A stretch of 64,000 bases of DNA, taken from an uncultured Acetobacteraceae bacterium. Lineage in GTDB: Bacteria; Pseudomonadota; Alphaproteobacteria; Acetobacterales; Acetobacteraceae. The notes under the pieces are model-generated. The model had not been told where the DNA came from. It saw nothing but the letters and a program-made list of their open reading frames with translations, and searched no databases. The stretch lies in the NCBI GenBank assembly GCA_903918195.1, contig CAIXDS010000258.1:1-64000 (forward strand), in the 5' to 3' direction. The first letter of the stretch is position 1; every line of letters begins with the position of its first letter. Positions 1 through 9,188 of this stretch are shown one piece after another. Both the position numbers and the translations under genes were made by a program.

Positions 1-86
1 GGGTCGCAGATCAGAGCGCGTCGGAAATCAACGACGGGTTGAGGCCACTGCGGACCCCACCCGCGCCGTTGGACAAAGCGGCCTGA

Positions 87-554
87 TGTTCACGATTTGT
101 CGCAAAACTCGTACCGGTGGGGCAGTTCGTTCGTTGGAGCCATACGGTTGATCCCCGGGCGTTCCTGCGGGCGGCGGTTCGGCTCCTGTGCCCGGGCGGC
201 AGCCTGTATGTGCAGACACCCAATTTCGACAGCCTGATCCATCGTCGCGCCGGCGGGAACTGGTTTGCCCTGGAACCACCCCGTCATATGTGCATTCTTT
301 CCGTGCCGGCCATGCACCGGCTCTGTTCCGAGATCGGGCCATGGACGTCGCTGACGGTCCGCAGCCTGCCCCGGCGGGCACGCAAGGAGCAGGAGCACGT
401 CATGGCCCTGCAACGAGCCGGCAACTTTCATGCGCCAATCGAACGCTCTTTCCGGGATGAATGGCAGATTGGCCTGTGGTCCCTGATCGAGCATGCGGGC
501 AATCGCCTGTTCCGCTGGGGCGAGGAGATCGAGGTGATCGCCATCAAGGCGTGA
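87..554 (+). pseudogene. C-terminal fragment of a SAM-dependent methyltransferase
   Basis: The frame is open from 87, after an in-frame stop at 84-86, with a possible GTG start at 117. The product carries the second half of a class I methyltransferase: an arginine/leucine-rich helix followed by LCPGGSLYVQTPNFDS, which matches the usual post-motif-II LRPGG strand, then a NWFALEPPRH stretch typical of sugar- or polyketide-type methyltransferases of polysaccharide clusters. The nucleotide-binding motif I (GxGxG) that should lie about 60 residues earlier is absent, so SAM binding is not expected. The piece sits convergent to the surface-polysaccharide genes and is probably a decayed member of that cluster. 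A start outside the window cannot rescue it because of the stop at 84. Confidence 0.6.
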
Positions 555-594
555 TGGGCTGATGCGGCCAAACATGCATGGTCATCGTTCCTGC

Positions 595-2097
595 TCAGGC
601 GGGGCGCATCGCGCCGATCCGCCGCCCGATCGATCGGCCAAGGGTCAGCAGATCGCGCTCCGGGCCATCCGGACGGCCGGCGGCGATCCAGGCCAAGGTG
701 ACGGTCGCCGCATAGATCGCCACCCCGGCCCCGGCATCGGCCAACAGGTGTCCCAGATAGGCATCAGCGACCGGCACGAAACCCAGCCCTAGCCAGATCA
801 GCGCCGTGGCCATCACGGCGGTGCCCAGCAGGCTGCGCCAGACCGCGCGCAACAGACCGGGCAACGACACGCCGAACCGCCGCAACGTCAGCGTGATGTA
901 GGTCGCCTGCTCGGCCATACTGAGCAGGGCCGACAGGATCGCAGCGGTCACCAGCGTGCCGCCCGGCAGAAAAATCGCCAGCAGGGCCACCCGCGCGACC
1001 GTTGACACGGCAACGATGGCAAAGATGGTGCGCAACATGCCGTAGGCGCTGAACAGCGTGGTGCTGAGGCTGCCGATCGCGGTGATGCTGAAGCTGATGC
1101 CGAGAATCTGGATCATCGGCACCGCCTCCAGCCATAGCGGGCCGAAGGCGAGCTTCACCAGCGGGTCGGCGACCAGCGCGATTCCCATGCCCGCCGGCAG
1201 CACGAACAGCGCGCTTGCCGCGAGCAGGCGCAGATAGATCTGCCCCACCTCCAGACCGCCGTGGCGCAGGTGCGAGAAGCTCGGAAAGCAGGCGCGGCAC
1301 AGCGGCTCGACCAGCTCGCTGGTCGGCAGGGCCGCAATCTCGTTGCCGAGCGCGTAGATGCCGACACGCGCGGATGAGAAGAACCGCCCGACCAGCACGG
1401 TGTCGGTTCGGTCGCGCAGCATGGCCACCATATAGATCGCCCAGGACCAGCCGGTGAACCCGACGATCCGTCGCCATGCCGCGAGCGTCAGCCGCGGCAG
1501 GTAGGGATACATCGCGTAGCTCATCGCGGTGCGCACGAGGCGACCGAAGACGATGCCGAACACCAGCGCCCAATAGCTCGGCCAGAGCAGCGCGAAGCCG
1601 ATGGTGGCGGCCACCTGCAGCAGGCGCGGCAACGTCCACAACCGGAATTCCAGGTCGAATGCCATGGTGCGCATGAAGTCGGCAGTGGCGATGTTCTCCA
1701 CCGCACCGATCAGGGCGGCAGCGGCGAGCGCCAGCAGCACAGGGGCCAGCCGCGGCTCGCGGAAGAACCCGGCGACCGGCCCGGCCGCCCCCGCCACCAC
1801 GCCGGCGGTGAGCAGGCCGCGGATCAGGCTCATGGTGAAGGCGGTGTCGTACATTGGCCGGTCGGGCGCGCGCTCGCGGATGATCGCCTCGTGCACGCTG
1901 AGGTTGGATACCGCATCGACCGTCTGGGCGAAGCTGTTGGCCAGCGCGATCAGGCCGAAATCGCCCGGCACCAGCAGGCGCACCAGCGTCAGCGTGCTGG
2001 CCAGGCCGAGCAGGCGGGTGCTCAGCCGGAAGCCAACCACCCAGCCCGCGCCTCTCGCCGTTTTGGCGAGCAGGGAGTCTTCCATGGGCGCGCTCAT
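595..2097 (-). CDS. Polysaccharide flippase, PST/MVF type (Wzx-like)
   Basis: A 500-residue integral membrane protein with about 12-14 hydrophobic segments. The N-terminal pattern (TARGAGWVVGFRLSTRLLGLASTL, then LVPGDFGLIALA) is the hallmark of Polysacc_synt_3/PST transporters, which move lipid-linked oligosaccharides across the inner membrane. Length fits the family (450-510). Its ATG overlaps the TGA of the upstream glycosyltransferase at 2094-2097, so it is translationally coupled and is the last gene of the run. It most likely exports the unit assembled by the upstream glycosyltransferases; the substrate cannot be read from the sequence. Confidence 0.85.
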   Translation of the reverse strand: MSAPMEDSLLAKTARGAGWVVGFRLSTRLLGLASTLTLVRLLVPGDFGLIALANSFAQTVDAVSNLSVHEAIIRERAPDRPMYDTAFTMSLIRGLLTAGVVAGAAGPVAGFFREPRLAPVLLALAAAALIGAVENIATADFMRTMAFDLEFRLWTLPRLLQVAATIGFALLWPSYWALVFGIVFGRLVRTAMSYAMYPYLPRLTLAAWRRIVGFTGWSWAIYMVAMLRDRTDTVLVGRFFSSARVGIYALGNEIAALPTSELVEPLCRACFPSFSHLRHGGLEVGQIYLRLLAASALFVLPAGMGIALVADPLVKLAFGPLWLEAVPMIQILGISFSITAIGSLSTTLFSAYGMLRTIFAIVAVSTVARVALLAIFLPGGTLVTAAILSALLSMAEQATYITLTLRRFGVSLPGLLRAVWRSLLGTAVMATALIWLGLGFVPVADAYLGHLLADAGAGVAIYAATVTLAWIAAGRPDGPERDLLTLGRSIGRRIGAMRPA

Positions 2098-3059
2098 GGC
2101 CGGGACGGGCGGGACAGCGGGCGCGGCCCGAAGCGCCGCCGCGCATAGTCGCTTATTCCTTGCCGCACGGCGCGGGCCAGGGGAGCGGATGAGAGCAGCC
2201 AGCGCAGCAGCCCCGGCCAGCCGGATACCGTCGCACCGCTCGCCCGCGCGTTGTTATGCAGCGACCAGAACAGTTGGCGCAGGCTGCGCAGGATGCCGGC
2301 CGGCGTGGCGTCGTGTTTCTCGGCGAGCAGCAGGCTGTTGCGCGCCAGGTAGTAGATCTTGGTGGCGGTCATGCGGCCGCCGAAACTGGCCGATTCTTTG
2401 TGCAGGATGCGGGCACGGCGGGCGCAGTAGCTGCGCAGGCCGATCGCGGCGGCGCGGCGGTAATAGTCCTGTTCCTCGAGCTGCAGGAAGAACCGCTCAT
2501 CCAGCAGGCCGACCCGGTGCAGCACGGCGGCGGGCAGGAGCAGGCAGGCGCCGTAGGCCCACCCCATCTCCACCACGTCATGCGCCGTGGCGAGGCGGCG
2601 GGAAACCGGATCGGCGGTGGCCGGCGCATCCGGGCAGAGCTGCGGCCGCGCCGGCTCGTCGTAGAAGAAAATCGCCGGATGCAGCAGACAGGGCGTACCG
2701 ATCGCGGCGGCGGCGGCGAGCAACTCGGCAATCGCGGCCGGCTCCAGCACCGTATCATTGTTAAGCAAGCAGACGAAGCCGTAGCCGCGCGCGAGCGCCA
2801 GCCGCAGACCGACATTGTTGCCGCCGGCCCAGCCGAGATTCGCCGTCAGCGCGATCACCTCGGTCGATGGGAACTGCGCCGCGACGGTAGCGGGATCGTC
2901 CGCCCGCGAGCCGTTGTCGATCAGCAGGACATCGAAGCACCGGCAGGTCTGGCGGCGCAGGCTCTCCAGGCAGACGAGCGTATCGGCGAGGCCGTTGAAG
3001 TTGAGCACAATCACCAGCACGCGGTCGGCCGGTCCGGCGCCGGGTTGCGCCGGTGTCAT
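2094..3059 (-). CDS. Glycosyltransferase family 2
   Basis: 321 residues starting at ATG 3059, which overlaps the stop of the upstream GT4 as ATGA. The GT-A fold signals are in order: VLVIVLNFNG near residue 15, a VLLIDNGS donor-binding strand, NLGWAGGNNVG, and LLNNDT as the DxD-like metal site, followed by the ED-type catalytic block around LDERFFLQLEEQDYYRRAA. This is the rhamnosyltransferase/WcaA-like GT2 subgroup. No membrane helices are evident, so it should act at the cytoplasmic face. The same frame stays open upstream to 4106 but only as an antisense-type shadow of the preceding gene, so the overlap-coupled ATG is preferred. Confidence 0.85.
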   Translation of the reverse strand: MTPAQPGAGPADRVLVIVLNFNGLADTLVCLESLRRQTCRCFDVLLIDNGSRADDPATVAAQFPSTEVIALTANLGWAGGNNVGLRLALARGYGFVCLLNNDTVLEPAAIAELLAAAAAIGTPCLLHPAIFFYDEPARPQLCPDAPATADPVSRRLATAHDVVEMGWAYGACLLLPAAVLHRVGLLDERFFLQLEEQDYYRRAAAIGLRSYCARRARILHKESASFGGRMTATKIYYLARNSLLLAEKHDATPAGILRSLRQLFWSLHNNARASGATVSGWPGLLRWLLSSAPLARAVRQGISDYARRRFGPRPLSRPSRP

Positions 3060-4336
3060 GGCACGGTGTCGGCCGCACTCCGTTCCGGCCCGGGTGGAGC
3101 CTGATCCGGTGCCGCCGGGCGGGCATTTTCCCCGCACGCCGTCAGGAACGTCACCGCTTTGCCGCTCCAGTCCGCCGCGGCCGCGATCGCCTGGCCCTGC
3201 CGGGCCAGCCGCGCGCGCAGGGCGGCATCCCCGATCAGGGCCAGCATGGCCGCCGCGATCGCGGCGACCGATTGCCCGTCCACGACCAGGCCGTTCACCC
3301 CATCCTGGACCGCGTCGCGGGTACCGCCGTCGCGCCCGGCAATGACCGGCAGCCCGCATCCGTTGGCCTCCAGAAACACCAGGCCGAACCCCTCGGTGTC
3401 GCCGTTGGGCAGGGCGCGGTTGGGCATGACGAAGGCGTCGCCCAGGCAATAATGGGCCACCAGATCGGCCTCGGTCACATCGCCCGCGAAAACGACGCCG
3501 TCGGCCACGCCGGCTTCGGCGGCGATCTGGTGCAGCGCGGCCGCGTGGGGTCCGCCGCCGACCACCAGATAGCGGCAGCCCGGATGGTGTCGCCGGACCG
3601 CGGCGAAGGCACGGATGGTGTTGTCGATGCCTTTCTTTTCCACCAGGCGACAGACGGAGACGAACACGAAGCGGTCCTGGAGCTGATAGAGCGCGACGAG
3701 GTCCGGCCGCTTTCCCAGCGGGCGGAAGCGCCGCGTATCGAGGCCGTTCTCGATCAGAATCGTCTTGGCATCGGTGGCCGGCCCCAGCAGCGCCCGGACG
3801 GTGTCGCGGGTAAAGCGGCTGACCACGACGATCCGGTCCGCCGCCCGCAGCGCCGCGAGGATGTGGCGACGGTCCGGATCGTAGGCGTTTCCGGTGGTGA
3901 TTTCCTCGCCGTGCACATAGGCGACGCTGCGTACCCACGGCAGCCAGCGGCACAACTGCAGGGTCCAGCTGCTGGCGAGCAACTCGCCCACGCAGATCGT
4001 GCGCGCTCCGGTTGCCAGCAACAGGCGGACCAGGACGGCCGCCACACGCCCGCGGATCATCAGGTCGGAGGCAAGGTGCAGCAGCCTGGTCGGCCAATTT
4101 TCGCAATCGCGGCTGATCCGCGTGCGCAGCAGGCGCAGCCGGACGACCCGGTACGGCGCGCCGCGGTCATGCTCCCGCCAGCCGATCAGTGGCAGGCCGT
4201 CGATATAGCTTTCCTGCGGCGCCAGGACGACGACGCGGTCGCACAGACAGCGGGCCAGATTGTCGTAGACCACCGCCGAGCCGCCCCGCACCGGCGGGAA
4301 ATTGCTGGCGATCAGCAGGATGGCGCGGTCCGTCAC
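3056..4336 (-). CDS. Glycosyltransferase family 4
   Basis: A 426-residue GT-B enzyme with a GTG start whose GTGA overlaps the stop of the deacetylase gene at 4333-4336. The N-terminal acceptor domain begins ILLIASNFPPVRGGSAVVYDNLAR. The C-terminal donor domain carries FVSVCRLVEKKGID (the usual GRL..KKG loop) and the E-x7-E region around DTEGFGLVFLEANGCGLPVIA. Catalysis is expected to be retaining transfer from a nucleotide sugar to a lipid-linked acceptor. It is embedded between a WalW-like protein and a GT2 with no spacer, so all are made together. The sugar specificity is unknown. Confidence 0.85.
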   Translation of the reverse strand: MTDRAILLIASNFPPVRGGSAVVYDNLARCLCDRVVVLAPQESYIDGLPLIGWREHDRGAPYRVVRLRLLRTRISRDCENWPTRLLHLASDLMIRGRVAAVLVRLLLATGARTICVGELLASSWTLQLCRWLPWVRSVAYVHGEEITTGNAYDPDRRHILAALRAADRIVVVSRFTRDTVRALLGPATDAKTILIENGLDTRRFRPLGKRPDLVALYQLQDRFVFVSVCRLVEKKGIDNTIRAFAAVRRHHPGCRYLVVGGGPHAAALHQIAAEAGVADGVVFAGDVTEADLVAHYCLGDAFVMPNRALPNGDTEGFGLVFLEANGCGLPVIAGRDGGTRDAVQDGVNGLVVDGQSVAAIAAAMLALIGDAALRARLARQGQAIAAAADWSGKAVTFLTACGENARPAAPDQAPPGPERSAADTVP

Positions 4337-5475
4337 GGGGGGAGCACCGCGGGCGACGGTTCCAGGTGGTCCGGCACCCGCTCGATCGCGACGAACCGGA
4401 CCTGCATCGTGGTCACCAGATGGTCCAGGATTTCCGACAGCCGGTCATAGAAAACATGCAGGTCGGCCTTCGACTGCACGTACGGGTTCTGGCCCGGCTG
4501 CAGCGACGAGCTGTGAAAGCTCAGCGCCAGCACGTTCTCGCCCCGCGCCTGCAGGCCACGGACCAGCCGGCGCATCGCCGCGGTGTCGTTACCCTCCGGC
4601 GAAAGCGTCATCCGCTCGGCGCCGCGCAGCCGCGTCACGAGCCCCAGCACGCGCGATCGTGTCCAGCGTCGTCCGGCCAGAGCCTGATAGAGCGGCGATG
4701 CCCAGGAACGTGTCCAGCCGACCATGCTGCGGCACAGCGGCACTTCGAGCAGGGAGTGCTGCCGGCCGAACCAGAACAGCCCGTAATCATAGGCCGTGTA
4801 GTCCGGGCCGCTTTCGGCGGCGAAGCTTGTTCGCGGTGCGAGACTGGTGTCGATCCGCAGGCCGTGCTTCTCCAGCAGGCCGGCGGTGTGCCAGCTGAGA
4901 CCGTACCGCCCTGCCCGGTAGACGGTCGGCGCGAACCCGAAGCATTGCTCGAAGCGCGTCTTGAGCGCAACCAGCTTCCGCTCCTCGAGGTCCAGGCCCA
5001 GATTCCCCAGGAACGAATTGCGCAACAACGGGGCTTCCTCGAACGGTGGCGTGACCCAGGGGTGAAGCTGCAGCCCGACCGCGCACTGCCCGAGCTCGAG
5101 CTGGCGACGCAGGATGCGTACCGCGTCGGAGTCCTCGAGAACCGGGTAGGTCAGCAGATAGGTCGGGACAGCCTGCCAGCTCCTCAGTATTTCGTGCAAG
5201 GCAACGACCTGTCGCAGGTTGGTCGTCGATATCCGGCACCTCTGGACCGGGACGTTCCAGTCGAAATCCTCCTCGGCATCGATCACGACGGTGCCGAGGC
5301 GCGTTCCGGGCCGCGGAACCGCCGGTTGCGGGACGCCGAAGAGCCCACCCTCCTGCAAGGTTTCAGGCACCGGTTGCCACTGTGGCGCCTTGGTCGGCAT
5401 GATCCTCGTCGTGCTCACGACCTGCCGTTCTGGAGGGGCGTACAAACGAAAAAAACCCGGTTGGTCAAATTCCAT
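4333..5475 (-). CDS. Polysaccharide deacetylase-like protein (WalW type)
   Basis: 380 residues. The ATG at 5475 has a GGGGA Shine-Dalgarno sequence five bases upstream. The central block GTVVIDAEEDFDWNVP gives the acidic metal-binding start of a NodB/carbohydrate-esterase-4 barrel, HPWVTPPFEE gives a likely histidine metal ligand, YRAGRYGLSW the RxGRYG motif of the WalW subgroup, and ALSFHSSSLQPGQNPY the C-terminal histidine strand. Family members hydrolyse N-acetyl groups or have lost activity and act in polysaccharide loci. The gene is the first of the tightly overlapping four-gene block. An internal ATG at residue 26 is possible but lacks a better ribosome site. Confidence 0.75.
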   Translation of the reverse strand: MEFDQPGFFRLYAPPERQVVSTTRIMPTKAPQWQPVPETLQEGGLFGVPQPAVPRPGTRLGTVVIDAEEDFDWNVPVQRCRISTTNLRQVVALHEILRSWQAVPTYLLTYPVLEDSDAVRILRRQLELGQCAVGLQLHPWVTPPFEEAPLLRNSFLGNLGLDLEERKLVALKTRFEQCFGFAPTVYRAGRYGLSWHTAGLLEKHGLRIDTSLAPRTSFAAESGPDYTAYDYGLFWFGRQHSLLEVPLCRSMVGWTRSWASPLYQALAGRRWTRSRVLGLVTRLRGAERMTLSPEGNDTAAMRRLVRGLQARGENVLALSFHSSSLQPGQNPYVQSKADLHVFYDRLSEILDHLVTTMQVRFVAIERVPDHLEPSPAVLPP

Positions 5476-5610
5476 AAGGTCCCCGCGACGGCAAGCCTGA
5501 TAACAACCGCCGCAAAGACCAACATTTCGGCGGGGACAGGGTCATGATTCATCAAGGATATAACTGATCCGGGGAAAGAGGCGGCTAGTTTGGTGACGGT
5601 GACAAAATAT

Positions 5611-6924
5611 TCAAATCGATCCCTTCTGCCGCGTTCCGGCAACGCCGCCGGGCTCCGGGCCATCCTGGAGCCGGGCCTGCAGGAAAGCTTCATAGGCGGC
5701 GTACTGCTCGGTGCGGCTGAGACCCTGCAGCACCGCCGGCGACAATGTCGCGATTCCCCGCGGCAGCTCATCGAGCCACTGGCCGAGCCGGACGGCGATG
5801 GCGGCCGGGTCGTTGCAGACAAAGCCGGCCTGCCGCTCACGGATCATGTCGGCCATGAAGCCGGTTTCGCCGCCCAGCAGCAGGATCGGCCGGCGCGCGC
5901 CCAGATACTCGAAGAACTTGGCCGGGATGTTGCCTTCGTCGCTGATGAGGTTGTGCTGCAGCAGCAGCAGCACGTCGGCCGTTGCCTGGCACTCGAGGGA
6001 TTGCCGGTACGGCACGCTCGGGCGAACTGAAACACGGTCCCACACTCCGTGCCGCTCGGCCTGGGGACGGATATCGTCCTCCGATGGGCCGTAGAAGACC
6101 ACCTCGACCCGGTTGCGCCGCTCATCCAGCAGTGCCATGGCAGCGAACAAAACGGATGGATCGCGGAAGCCCGCATAGATCGTGCCGGTGTAGACGATCG
6201 ACAGCACCTCCGAGGGTGGCCGCGACGGCGGCGCCACCAGATCTTCTTGCGAGTAGCCATTGAGGAACATTGCGGTCGGCTTGGCATAACGTTGCCGCAG
6301 CTCCTCGGTGACCGGTGGGGAGACGGTTACGAGGGCGGCAGCGCTGCGCAGCGTCAGGCGTTCCAGGACACGATCGCACCAGAGCCGCCAGCCCGGTTCG
6401 GTGCTGTACGGATTATGCGCCCAGGGGTCGCGGATATCCGCGATCCAGGGAATGCCCGACTCCCGGCTCAGCCGGGCCGCCACGATCAGCCCGGTGAAGG
6501 GCGGCGCGCTGGCGATCATCAGATCGGGCCGCCAGGTTGCCAACAGGCCGCGCCCGCCGGCGAGCGCGGGACCGAACCAGCCGATGCGCTTGTCGGGAAA
6601 GTGGCGCAGGGCACGGTAGTGACGCTTGAGCGCGCTCTCCAGACCCGCGACGCCCGGCTTGCCGTTCGGCATGACCCGCCGCAGCAGCCGTGCCGACGAC
6701 GACGAGTGCGCCGGCGCGGCACCGCCGGTGCCGCCATTCCCGGACGGCCGGATCACGAGATGCGCCGGCACTTCCAGCGGCAGGGTGAGGTCGTCGATCT
6801 CCGGTCCGGCGAGGACGCGAACCTCGTGCCCGGCCTGGTGAAGATATTTCGCCAACTTGCCGACCCGCACGGCCCCGATCGTGTTGGTGGGTGGGAACCA
6901 GAAGCTGATCAGCAGAAGTTTCAT
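5611..6924 (-). CDS. Glycosyltransferase family 4 (WcaI-like)
   Basis: 437 residues from ATG 6924, chosen because an AAGGA site lies directly before it and the protein then starts MKLLLISFWFPP, the normal start of this subgroup; an in-frame ATG ten codons earlier is less likely. The GT-B domains are visible as an N-terminal TNTIGAVRVGKLAKYLHQAGHEVRVL segment and a C-terminal VYTGTIYAGFRDPS donor loop followed by PAKFFEYLGARRPILLLGG. It is separated by 135 bp from the deacetylase gene and is probably part of the same polysaccharide operon. Confidence 0.82.
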   Translation of the reverse strand: MKLLLISFWFPPTNTIGAVRVGKLAKYLHQAGHEVRVLAGPEIDDLTLPLEVPAHLVIRPSGNGGTGGAAPAHSSSSARLLRRVMPNGKPGVAGLESALKRHYRALRHFPDKRIGWFGPALAGGRGLLATWRPDLMIASAPPFTGLIVAARLSRESGIPWIADIRDPWAHNPYSTEPGWRLWCDRVLERLTLRSAAALVTVSPPVTEELRQRYAKPTAMFLNGYSQEDLVAPPSRPPSEVLSIVYTGTIYAGFRDPSVLFAAMALLDERRNRVEVVFYGPSEDDIRPQAERHGVWDRVSVRPSVPYRQSLECQATADVLLLLQHNLISDEGNIPAKFFEYLGARRPILLLGGETGFMADMIRERQAGFVCNDPAAIAVRLGQWLDELPRGIATLSPAVLQGLSRTEQYAAYEAFLQARLQDGPEPGGVAGTRQKGSI

Positions 6925-7173
6925 CGTCCTTACCATTGTCGGCGTGCCGGCCATCTTTCATTGCCGGCATGCCGTACCGAACACGGCCTCGCTAGTATCT
7001 TGCCCTGAGCGAGAATGGAACAGCGATCTCTTTAGCGCACTCGTACACGCATCGGGTGAAATCCAAAAAATCGATACTGCCCCGATTTTTGTCTCGCTGC
7101 CCGCTTCAGGCCGGTGGCATCCGTGCAGGGGTCCTGTTACGCGCCTGCCCTGCCAATGCCGGATGTTCCGTCA

Positions 7174-8679
7174 TCACTGGTCGGACCCGGCACTCTCGCG
7201 GTGACAGTGCAGATCCAGTTCCCCGGTCAGAGGATTCACGGATGGCCGCTGCACCGGTGCCTCCATCAATCGCCAACCCAGATTGCCATGGAAAACCGAT
7301 CTGTCGCAGATATAGATCGCCCGATACAAACTGCGCTGATACACTGGCCGTTGCCGCGGATTGTCGAGGCGATAAGCCTCATCCTGGCCGATGATCATGT
7401 CGCCGGCATCGCTCAGCAGCCCCGGGCCGTACAGCGATCCGGTGACCCGAGGTGGCTGAGGAAGATCCGGATACACCACGGCAGCGATCCGGGCCAGGAA
7501 GGCCGGATCCATTGACAGCAACTCGTAATGTGCAATTCTCCAGTCCTGTACGAGGGCCCCTGGCTGAAGATGGACGCCGAATAACAGGTGATCGTCTGTA
7601 CCTCTCCGCTCAAACAGCGACACGTTCACCACCGACGAGACTGTCATCGAGACCGCCACCAATGCAAGCCAACTCAGCCGATACGGTTCGTTGGCAACCA
7701 TCAATACGAAAAAGATCGTCAGCGGAAGGATGTACTCCAGCTTGTCCGGCAAAATTGTGAAACGGAAGAAAAGCACCGGCAGCAAGATCAAAAAAAGCCG
7801 GCCATAGAATCCGATGGGCAGGGAACGGCGGCTTAGCGCCCGGCGTCCGGCGTCCATTGTCAGCAGCACCATCAGCGGCACGCCAAGAAAGCCGAATATC
7901 GTCACCATTCCAACTATAGCAACAACAATACGCCGCGACCAGGAAGCAACGCCGGATACTCCTTGTTGCAGGAACCCAGCCCCATGATTAATGGTCAGAA
8001 ATACTGCCAGTGTCATCGCCCCTGCAAGCAGGCTGACGCCCAGCAGACGAAGGCTGTCGCGCCAGACAAAGCCAATCTGCCATAGTGTTGCCAGGCACAA
8101 GCCAAAACACACCACGGCCCAGTCCGGACGCGTCAGAACCATAAGCGAACTGAACAGCCCGTAGCATGCCAGCGCGCTCAATGTTCGGCAGTCGATCCAC
8201 TGCCGAACAGACACGATCAGGCATAGCATTAAAAAAACCGCCAACATCCACTCGGTGAAGGCCGACGATTGGGAAAGGAACATGGGGCTGAACGCGATGG
8301 CACCGATAGCCAGCGCGCGGCGGAGCTTCGATATATTCGGCGACAACAGCGTGTCAAACAACAATAAACTTAGCATAGAAAGAACAACAGAAAAGCAATT
8401 TACCAAAACATAGCCACCATCATTATAAATAAACGCGGCAATGAATTCGTAGAGTGGATTCCCGTAGCTTCGGCTCGGCACATATGTGCCGGACAGGATG
8501 GCGGGAATGCTATTTTCCAAAATCATCCGGGAGTCCCAGCTGTTCGACAGACCTATACTTGACCCATGTAATCCTAATACGGCAATAAACAACATAAACG
8601 GGACTATCAGTAGCCGATTCGTCGCCCACGATCCGGAATCATTCGAAATCGGCATTTGTTCAGTGAGCCGGCAAAACAT
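7174..8679 (-). CDS. Uncharacterised multi-pass membrane protein, GT-C-like
   Basis: 501 residues from ATG 8679, which has a GAGAGGA ribosome site; an open frame continues to 8733. There are about 10 hydrophobic helices in the first 370 residues and a soluble C-terminal tail with several WR/YR clusters. Acidic residues in the first loop (SNSWDSRMILEN) and the overall topology resemble GT-C glycosyltransferases or O-antigen-modifying GtrII-like proteins, but no signature is decisive. The gene is clearly more AT-rich than its neighbours, suggesting independent acquisition. Position upstream of the GT operon suggests a role in the same surface glycan. Confidence 0.6.
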   Translation of the reverse strand: MFCRLTEQMPISNDSGSWATNRLLIVPFMLFIAVLGLHGSSIGLSNSWDSRMILENSIPAILSGTYVPSRSYGNPLYEFIAAFIYNDGGYVLVNCFSVVLSMLSLLLFDTLLSPNISKLRRALAIGAIAFSPMFLSQSSAFTEWMLAVFLMLCLIVSVRQWIDCRTLSALACYGLFSSLMVLTRPDWAVVCFGLCLATLWQIGFVWRDSLRLLGVSLLAGAMTLAVFLTINHGAGFLQQGVSGVASWSRRIVVAIVGMVTIFGFLGVPLMVLLTMDAGRRALSRRSLPIGFYGRLFLILLPVLFFRFTILPDKLEYILPLTIFFVLMVANEPYRLSWLALVAVSMTVSSVVNVSLFERRGTDDHLLFGVHLQPGALVQDWRIAHYELLSMDPAFLARIAAVVYPDLPQPPRVTGSLYGPGLLSDAGDMIIGQDEAYRLDNPRQRPVYQRSLYRAIYICDRSVFHGNLGWRLMEAPVQRPSVNPLTGELDLHCHRESAGSDQ

Positions 8680-8733
8680 TCCGATATTCCTCTCGTGTTT
8701 TCCCTGAACGGCACCAGGTGCAGGATACGTCAA

Positions 8734-9134
8734 GTTGGTCGAGGATATAACTGATGCTGGCGGCAGTCAGTCCCGACACGTGGCGATGGAACAATTGGCG
8801 CACGCTTGCCACCCGAAGCTCGTGCGTTTTCGTGATGGCCTGCATAGAGTCGATGGTCTGCGCGGATGAGTCATGCCACGCCCTGCGCCGCCACAACGCC
8901 ACTCGAGTCCGGCCGGCGTGAACATGCTCCAGCGGCACTCGTGCCTCCACGCATCTGGCCGTCCACCGATGCCAGCGCATAACCTCTGCCAGCGCATAGC
9001 CACGGATCGTGGAGCCAAATCTACGCGGGTTCCATGGAATGGAAAAGGCTTCGTTTTTTGGCGGGCTCAGAGGCGAGAGGTGGCCAGACACATGCGGACG
9101 GGGCGGGTGGTGCCGTCCCTCCCCCACACAACCG
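8734..9134. other. Intergenic stretch, no supported gene
   Basis: Between the GT-C-like gene and the end of the Hint gene. A minus-strand frame crosses most of it (8660-9127), but its product is rich in arginine, histidine and tryptophan, shows no domain, and overlaps the start of the membrane-protein gene, so I do not call it. The promoter of the glycosyltransferase run is expected here; no clear -35/-10 pair was recognised. Confidence 0.4.
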
Positions 9135-9172
9135 CCGGGCCGGCCCCTGCCGCAAGGCGGAGGCCGGCCCGG
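9135..9172 (-). terminator. Strong hairpin after the Hint gene
   Basis: Perfect 11-bp arms, CCGGGCCGGCC at 9135-9145 and its complement at 9162-9172, enclose a 16-base loop that can itself pair. It starts 16 bases past the stop of the Hint-domain gene. There is no T-run on either side, so it is either a GC-only terminator or an mRNA 3' stabiliser. Confidence 0.5.
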
Positions 9173-9188
9173 ATGGGTCCCCGGCTGA

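Noticed and set aside
3060-4106. N-terminal extension of the GT2 frame over the preceding GT4 gene
   Set aside because: The residues are an out-of-frame shadow of the GT4 gene; the ATGA-coupled start at 3059 gives a complete GT2.
8660-9127. 155-codon minus-strand frame
   Set aside because: Overlaps the start of the membrane-protein gene, has unnatural composition and no recognisable domain.
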